NCBI GenBank assembly: GCA_905233985.1 | Contig: CAJOFA010000007.1 | Span: forward strand, 1-64,000 | DNA length: 64,000 nucleotides | Reading direction: 5' to 3' | From: an uncultured Prevotella sp. | GTDB lineage: Bacteria > Bacteroidota > Bacteroidia > Bacteroidales > Bacteroidaceae | Shown here: piece after piece, positions 58,003 to 64,000 of the stretch | Numbering within the stretch: position 1 is the stretch's first letter | How the letters are laid out: each line of letters begins with the position of its first letter | Notes under the pieces: generated by a model | Database searches by the model: none | Told to the model about the DNA's origin: nothing | Seen by the model: the letters and a program-made list of their open reading frames with translations, nothing else | Position numbers and translations under genes: made by a program

Positions 58003-59481
58003 ATGAAACTTTCGTTACTTAGATTATGGTGTGCGGCAGGGTTATTCCTGCTGGCAGTTACGGTTTTGGCACAAGGTCCGAATAAGTCGGGAAAATATTA
58101 CAAACCAGCCGATGGATTGACGGGCGAAGAACTGAAGACCGCATTGTTTAACATCATCCGTGATCCAAATATTGTTGACTATGCCGGTTTGAAACAGGCA
58201 TACATCATTACTGACACGCGCCCTGACGGTTATTTGCGTGATTTCTATTCGGACATCACGCAATATGTTCCAGGCTCCAACATGACGAACAACACGGCTG
58301 AGGGTGCCACTTACAACCGTGAGCATACCGTCTGCCAAAGCTGGTTTGGCAGTGTTGACCCCATGTATTCAGACATTATTCAGGTGATTCCCACGGACGG
58401 TTATATTAACAGTCGCCACAATGACAACCCTTACGGTGAGGTTACCGACAATGAGGCCAACTACAACCAGTCGCAGACAGGTTATAGCAAGTGGGGGGCT
58501 CCTCGTGAGGGACTGGGACAGCCGGAAGAAGTGACCACGGTTTTCGAACCCAATGACGAGGTAAAGGGTGACATTGCACGCATCTATTTTTACATGGCTA
58601 CTTGCTATCAGGATCGTGCTACCACATTTACCGAAGGCAAGGGACAATATGTATTCAACGAGGAAGGCACCGCCTATCAGCCTTTGCAGCAGTGGGTGTT
58701 CGACATGATGATGGAATGGTCGAAACTCGATCCTGTTGACGAGATAGAGACGTTGCGTAACGACAGCGTTTATAAGGTGCAGCGTAACCGCAACCCCTTC
58801 GTTGACTATCCAGGACTGGAGGATTATATCTGGGGTGAGAAAATGGAAACACCTTTCAGCTACGACTACTACGAGGGAGTGGAACAGGGTGAAGACATGG
58901 GGGAGCCAGACCCCGACTTCTCACCACTTGAAGACGGTACAACCATCTCCTTCAACAGCAACTTTTTCAATGTCACATGGACGGGTGTCCGTCCTGCGAA
59001 CAACCGTATCATCCTAACAGGCCAGCAGGGCAACGTCAAAGTGCTGTATTATGCCGGACGTTCCAGTAGTTCTTCGGTGGGAAACATGTACTGCAACGAC
59101 AAGCAAATACGTTTATACAAGAAGAACACGCTGACCATGCGCATTACCGACGGGCTGTTCTCTAAGCTCGTGTTTGATGTGGCCGGCGTTTCTCAGGACC
59201 AGCAGTTGAACACGGACGAGGGACCGTTGGAAGAGCTGACATGGACGGGCAATGCCGATGAAGTGGTGTTCTATGTGAACGATGCCAACGGCAATGTCCA
59301 GTTGCGGGGAGTTTCTGTCTATAGTGTTGCCACAGGTATTTGGGCATTGCCCGAACCAGCCTATTCTGACGAAGTGGAAGCCATATACAATCTTCAGGGT
59401 ATGCGACTTGACGTCATGCAACGAGGCATCAATATCGTCCGCATGAAGGACGGTCGTGTCATGAAGATGGTGGTAAAATAA
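58003..59481 (+). CDS. secreted endonuclease I family protein
   Basis: 492 aa; YNREHTVCQSWFG, DIIQVIPTDGYINSRHNDNPYGEV; T9SS-type C-terminal IYNLQGMRLDVMQRGINIVRMKDGRVMKMVVK. Confidence 0.88.
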   Translation: MKLSLLRLWCAAGLFLLAVTVLAQGPNKSGKYYKPADGLTGEELKTALFNIIRDPNIVDYAGLKQAYIITDTRPDGYLRDFYSDITQYVPGSNMTNNTAEGATYNREHTVCQSWFGSVDPMYSDIIQVIPTDGYINSRHNDNPYGEVTDNEANYNQSQTGYSKWGAPREGLGQPEEVTTVFEPNDEVKGDIARIYFYMATCYQDRATTFTEGKGQYVFNEEGTAYQPLQQWVFDMMMEWSKLDPVDEIETLRNDSVYKVQRNRNPFVDYPGLEDYIWGEKMETPFSYDYYEGVEQGEDMGEPDPDFSPLEDGTTISFNSNFFNVTWTGVRPANNRIILTGQQGNVKVLYYAGRSSSSSVGNMYCNDKQIRLYKKNTLTMRITDGLFSKLVFDVAGVSQDQQLNTDEGPLEELTWTGNADEVVFYVNDANGNVQLRGVSVYSVATGIWALPEPAYSDEVEAIYNLQGMRLDVMQRGINIVRMKDGRVMKMVVK

Positions 59482-59510
59482 TGAATAAACTAAACACATA
59501 AATATTTTCA

Positions 59511-62500
59511 ATGGAACATCTGATAGCAAATTCTGGAATACATTTCATATCCAGAGAAATCGAGCTGAATCCTTCAGAGCCCCTTATCCTCGGCAGTGGA
59601 AAGGCGCTCAAGTATTCTTTCTGCGAGACAACGGACTTTTTGGAGGGCACGAAAGTGTTTGACCTGCTTTACTTCAACGATGCCGACCAGAAATACATTC
59701 CTTTAGAGGAACTGCGTGCCGACAAGGAGGCGGTGCTTTTTCGCTCCAACGGGCGCGAAGAATTAGATGAGACGGGTCTCATCATGATGCAGCCAGACCA
59801 TTCAACGACACTTTTCACCACCTACGGACAGCAGGACGAAGAAGTGTATAACATCAATTCGTTGTTATCGTTCCGCGTGAAAGACCCGAACGACGGCCGC
59901 TCGATGATGTCGGCTTTCTATCTGTTGCTCGACAAATGGCTGCCCATGCCCTTCTTCCGTAAGGAGGTAGATGGCATCACAAGCGGCGTCCCGATGGGCT
60001 GGTGCCGTATGAAGATGATGGAGCTGGGCGAGGGCACACGAAAAGGGTTCTATCGCTACCGTCTGGTATGGGCATTCGATACGGAGATGGCCGACGATGA
60101 ACTCTCTGCGCTGCGTCCCTTTATCGATGGAGCCGGTTCGGAAGTCTTTGGCATGTGTAATAAGGTTGATTTGCTGATGGATTTCCTGTCCTCGTCGGAA
60201 GACTTCCATGCTTTCTCTGATTATATTGCCTCCCTGATGGGTATCGACCTTGAGAAAGACGACTCACGTAAATACAAGGCATACTTTATCTATTTTGTGA
60301 ATTATATCCGCCTGGCAGGTGCTGCCCCTGAAGTGACGTTGCATAACAACCCGGACAACGATATCGCCGTGGATCTTGTCCTTGATATCGGAAATTCACG
60401 TACCTGTGGTATCCTGTTCGAAGAAGGAGAGTTCACGAAGGGAAAAATGCTTGACCTGCGTGATTTGTCCCGTCCGTGGATTCAGTACGAGAACAAGACT
60501 TTCGACATGCGTGTGGTGTTCCGCAAGGCTGATTTCGGTAACGACATCGTGTTGGACGAGGAGATGTTCAAATGGCGGAGCTTCGTCCGCATCGGCGAAG
60601 AGGCTCGCCGGCTTGTCTATCGTTCTCTCGAAGAGGAAGGGCTGTCCGAGAAGACAACGAACTATTCAAGTCCTAAACGCTATATATGGGACGTCAAACC
60701 CTATGACGGACAGTGGGAAAACCTTACCACCAAAGACGACCCGTATAACGTGCGGCTCTCCAACGACATCTATGTACCCCGTATGACAGAACTGTTCGAT
60801 GAGGAAGGCAATTATGTCGCCGAGGGAGTGAATGACCTGCTGAACCTCACCGAAAGCAAACATCACTATTCACGTTCCTCGCTGATGACGTTTGCATTTA
60901 TCGAGATATTCCAGCACGCCATCACACAAATCAACTCCATCACCTATCGTGAGAAGTGGGGTAACGTTGACCGCCGACGTTTCATCCGTAACGTCATTAT
61001 CACCTGCCCCACAGCCATGCCTCTGAAAGAGCAAATCAAGCTGCGTCAGTGTGCTGAAGACGGTTTCGATGCCATCAAGCAGTGTACCCCCGACTTGAGG
61101 GTGCCCGTCATCACGCCGTCAACCACGGCACTCAAAATCACCGACCCGTTTGCCAACCCTGATACACGTGTCTGGAGCTATGACGAAGCCACATGCTGTC
61201 AGCTCGTATATCTCTATGCAGAGATTGCCGAACGCTATAGTGGAGAGATACACAAGTTCTTCGAGCTGAAAGGCCATGTACGTCCCGAGCTGAAGGAAGA
61301 AGGTTACGAGGGCAACGCCCTGACTATCGGCACTATCGACATCGGTGCAGGAACGACCGACATCATGGTCTGTTCTTATGAGTGCGAAGGACAAGGACGC
61401 AGCCGTCTTACCCCTACTCCCCTCTTCTGGGACAGCTTCTATCTGGCCGGCGATGACATTCTTCGGAACCTCATACAGAATATGGTCATTGAAGGCCGTG
61501 AACACGAACAGGCAGACATGGGTAACATCAGTAGCGCCCTCATTGCCCGCATCAAAGCCATGGACGATGAACAACTGCTTCAGTTGCCTTGTCTCGACAA
61601 CATCGTCTATCGTAACATGGTCAGCAATATATGCTCCACCATCGACCATGAAGAGAAAGATGCGCAGAAAACAGCTTTTGCCTCGAACCTTATCCACGAC
61701 TTCTTTGGCACAGACAGTTCGATGATGGGATACCGCGAGCGCCGCTGCCGTACCGACTTTAACACGCAAATCTCCGTTCCCATTGCCCAGCGCATGATGG
61801 AACTGCTGCGCCTGCACCGCCCGTCACGTCTTTACACGTTCGACGAGCTGTTCCCCGACATCAAGCCTGCTGACTATCTGCTCGACTTCTTCGAGCACCA
61901 CTTCGGTTTCCGCTTCGAGGAGCTGAACTGGCGCTACGACCCCGTGGAGGTTGCCAGTATTGTCAAGGCAACCATGGAACCGCTGATGAAGCAGCTGGCC
62001 TTGGTACTCTATACCCAGCACTGTGACATCATCGTGCTGTCAGGCCGCCCGACGTCACTTGACGCCATTACAGAGCTGTTCATCAAGTACGTGCCGACGG
62101 CTCCCGACCGTCTCATCCGACTCAATGAATACCGTGTCGGCTCGTTCTTCCCGACAGCCGACGGCCGAGGCTACTTCTACGACCAGAAGGCGATGGTGGC
62201 CGTGGGCGCCATGATAGGCTATCATGCCGCTAACGGCAACCTGCACGGACTGGTCATTGACTTCACGAAGATGATCAATAAGATGCACTCGACGGCCAAC
62301 TATATCGGAGAGTACAATGCCCGTCGCCGTCAGGTTACCCAGACGCTGTTGTCGCCGACCACCTCCTCGGCAACGCTTCATGCCTCTGTGTTCCCCGTCT
62401 TCATCGGTTGCCGGCAGTTTGACTCGTCCATCTATCAGGCACGTCCGCTCTATGCTATCTACAACCACGGAGCGTCGCACTCGATGGACATCACCCTCTC

Positions 62501-62660
62501 ACGTATCTTCCATGACAGTCGCGAGACGATAACCATCGACGAAGCCATGGACAGCGAATACCGTAACCGCAAGGCCGATCTCGAGTTGGTGCAGCAGTCG
62601 CTTGTCGATGACGGGAAATACTGGCTTGACAAGGGTGAGTTTGAGCTGACTATCAAGTAG
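59511..62660 (+). CDS. SrfB-like protein (actin/Hsp70-fold ATPase)
   Basis: 1049 aa; phosphate-1-like DLVLDIGNSRTCGILFEEG; phosphate-2-like IGTIDIGAGTTDIMVCSYE; IIVLSGRPTSLDAITELFI; GSFFPTADGRGYFYDQKAMVAVGAMIGYHA. Confidence 0.75.
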   Translation: MEHLIANSGIHFISREIELNPSEPLILGSGKALKYSFCETTDFLEGTKVFDLLYFNDADQKYIPLEELRADKEAVLFRSNGREELDETGLIMMQPDHSTTLFTTYGQQDEEVYNINSLLSFRVKDPNDGRSMMSAFYLLLDKWLPMPFFRKEVDGITSGVPMGWCRMKMMELGEGTRKGFYRYRLVWAFDTEMADDELSALRPFIDGAGSEVFGMCNKVDLLMDFLSSSEDFHAFSDYIASLMGIDLEKDDSRKYKAYFIYFVNYIRLAGAAPEVTLHNNPDNDIAVDLVLDIGNSRTCGILFEEGEFTKGKMLDLRDLSRPWIQYENKTFDMRVVFRKADFGNDIVLDEEMFKWRSFVRIGEEARRLVYRSLEEEGLSEKTTNYSSPKRYIWDVKPYDGQWENLTTKDDPYNVRLSNDIYVPRMTELFDEEGNYVAEGVNDLLNLTESKHHYSRSSLMTFAFIEIFQHAITQINSITYREKWGNVDRRRFIRNVIITCPTAMPLKEQIKLRQCAEDGFDAIKQCTPDLRVPVITPSTTALKITDPFANPDTRVWSYDEATCCQLVYLYAEIAERYSGEIHKFFELKGHVRPELKEEGYEGNALTIGTIDIGAGTTDIMVCSYECEGQGRSRLTPTPLFWDSFYLAGDDILRNLIQNMVIEGREHEQADMGNISSALIARIKAMDDEQLLQLPCLDNIVYRNMVSNICSTIDHEEKDAQKTAFASNLIHDFFGTDSSMMGYRERRCRTDFNTQISVPIAQRMMELLRLHRPSRLYTFDELFPDIKPADYLLDFFEHHFGFRFEELNWRYDPVEVASIVKATMEPLMKQLALVLYTQHCDIIVLSGRPTSLDAITELFIKYVPTAPDRLIRLNEYRVGSFFPTADGRGYFYDQKAMVAVGAMIGYHAANGNLHGLVIDFTKMINKMHSTANYIGEYNARRRQVTQTLLSPTTSSATLHASVFPVFIGCRQFDSSIYQARPLYAIYNHGASHSMDITLSRIFHDSRETITIDEAMDSEYRNRKADLELVQQSLVDDGKYWLDKGEFELTIK

Positions 62661-62708
62661 TGGGAAAGAGAGAGAAAACAGATTAGGCATTTAAACAAAA
62701 CAAGTATT

Positions 62709-64000
62709 ATGGTCCAGACGATATTAAACCAGATAGACAACATCAACAGCTCCTTAGCTTGGATAAAGAAGAACAAACCCTCGGACTACGACCAGAAGTT
62801 CCTGCAACTCGTTGAGGAACGTCGCAAGCTGAAGAAGCTGAAGGCCGCCGCCCAGGACAATCCGGCCATCGCCGCCTATGGCGTCAGTCAGGTGGGCAAG
62901 TCCTACCTCATGAACTGCATCCTGCAGAAGAACGGCCAGCCCTTCATGCTCGAAGCCGACGGCACCAGTTATAACTTCATCGAGGAGATGAATCCCAAGA
63001 CGAAGAACACCGAGGCCACGGGCGTAGTTACCCGCTTCTCGTCGTTTAAGCGCAATCCCGGCCGTTACTGTAAGGATTACCCCATCCTGATGCGCTGCCT
63101 GTCCGTGGCAGACATCATCATCATCCTTTGTGAAGGCTATTATAATGACATCGGTGACTACAGCTCGCCCAGCGAAGAAGAAGTAGAGGAAAAGGGTGAA
63201 CTCATATTGGCCAAATATAAGGATGCGTCGCGCAGCGGGTCTTCACCCATGACAGCCGACGATGTGCTGAACATCAAGGCTTATTTCATGAAGCACTTGA
63301 ACAATGCGCAGACCTTCCATCACAAGTCGGGCTTCTTCGATAAGCTCGCCTTCGTCGTTGACCGCATCCCCACAACGGCATGGGTTGATGTCTTCTCTAT
63401 CCTTTGGAACCGTAGCGAGTTTCAGACCAAGTTGTTCCTGAAGATGTTGCAAACGTTAGAGAAGCTGCAGTTTGCTGAATATGTCTATCTGCCGGCGCAA
63501 TCTCTGTTGCACAACGGAATTAATGAAGACACCATCATGAGTGTACAGTGCCTCAATGAGTTGTTCCTTAGCGCACCGAAGTATTTTACTGATGCCTATT
63601 TGCGCAATGGCGACTCCTATACAAAAGTCGAGCACCTGACAAAGAGCGAGGTATGTGCAGTTTGTGCTGAGATTATTGTCAAGATAGGACAGGAGTATCT
63701 CAACAATACCAATGAATATTGTTTCGATGCTATCACAGACCCAGCCGTGCGTTCCATGTTGACCAAGGAGAAGGTGGAGATGACCATCCTTAATGACAAT
63801 GACATGCTTGACTTCCCTGGAGCCCGTTCACGCAAGAAGGAGCTGTTGCGCACGCTCGCCGGTGACGATATTCTCATCAATGTCCTGTTACGTGGTAAGG
63901 TGGCGTACCTATTTAATATGTATAATGAGTCTATGCTTATCAATATCCTTCTCTATTGTCACCACGGGGAAAAGAACGAAGTGACCGATATTCCTCATCT
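62709..64000 (+). CDS. SrfC-like P-loop GTPase (partial; continues beyond the window)
   Basis: Not in the ORF list because it has no stop in the window. Manually translated from ATG 62709: MVQTILNQIDNINSSLAWIKKNKPSDYDQKFL...AAYGVSQVGKSYLMNCILQKNGQPF...NDNDMLDFPGARSRKKELLRTL; open through 64000. Confidence 0.75.
   Translation, partial: MVQTILNQIDNINSSLAWIKKNKPSDYDQKFLQLVEERRKLKKLKAAAQDNPAIAAYGVSQVGKSYLMNCILQKNGQPFMLEADGTSYNFIEEMNPKTKNTEATGVVTRFSSFKRNPGRYCKDYPILMRCLSVADIIIILCEGYYNDIGDYSSPSEEEVEEKGELILAKYKDASRSGSSPMTADDVLNIKAYFMKHLNNAQTFHHKSGFFDKLAFVVDRIPTTAWVDVFSILWNRSEFQTKLFLKMLQTLEKLQFAEYVYLPAQSLLHNGINEDTIMSVQCLNELFLSAPKYFTDAYLRNGDSYTKVEHLTKSEVCAVCAEIIVKIGQEYLNNTNEYCFDAITDPAVRSMLTKEKVEMTILNDNDMLDFPGARSRKKELLRTLAGDDILINVLLRGKVAYLFNMYNESMLINILLYCHHGEKNEVTDIPH

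Noticed and set aside
60376-62480. Long antisense and alternate-frame ORFs (up to 232 aa) within srfB and other large genes
   Set aside because: Shadow ORFs opposite strongly coding frames, common in GC-rich codon usage.
1-64000. tRNA, rRNA or canonical IS transposase genes
   Set aside because: None recognised on reading; a covariance-model or IS search would be needed to exclude them formally.

Overview
Bacteroidetes (Prevotella-like) chromosomal segment; taxonomy is inferred from TTTG-N19/20-TAnnTTTG promoters, T9SS/PorZ-type proteins and gene order. The left end holds a complete type II-C CRISPR-Cas locus: cas9-cas1-cas2, a 17-repeat array, and an unannotated minus-strand tracrRNA upstream of cas9. 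It is followed by a dense cluster of DnaA boxes that is a candidate oriC. The remainder is mostly housekeeping genes (nadA, rdgB, leuS, mutS, lgt, ychF, polA, deoC, dtd, uvrC, apt, mnmG, a fumarate reductase/succinate dehydrogenase operon, ruvB, coaD, ybeY, parE). A SrfB/SrfC-like operon runs off the right end. The signals I consider most novel are: (1) four separate arrays of dyad-symmetric units, all with a 22-bp period but each with its own sequence, one of them in-frame inside a methyltransferase gene; (2) two unrelated ~415-bp cassettes, each one small ORF bounded by near-perfect ~30-bp inverted repeats: a DUF559-type nuclease inserted in-frame inside rdgB, and a four-helix-bundle (IVS-like) gene wedged between lgt and ychF, plus 70-bp miniature relatives of the first; (3) a metallothionein-like tail with 24 Cys on the cytochrome b subunit of fumarate reductase; (4) interleaved divergent promoters for cas9 and tracrRNA. 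All family assignments come from motif recognition only; no searches were run.
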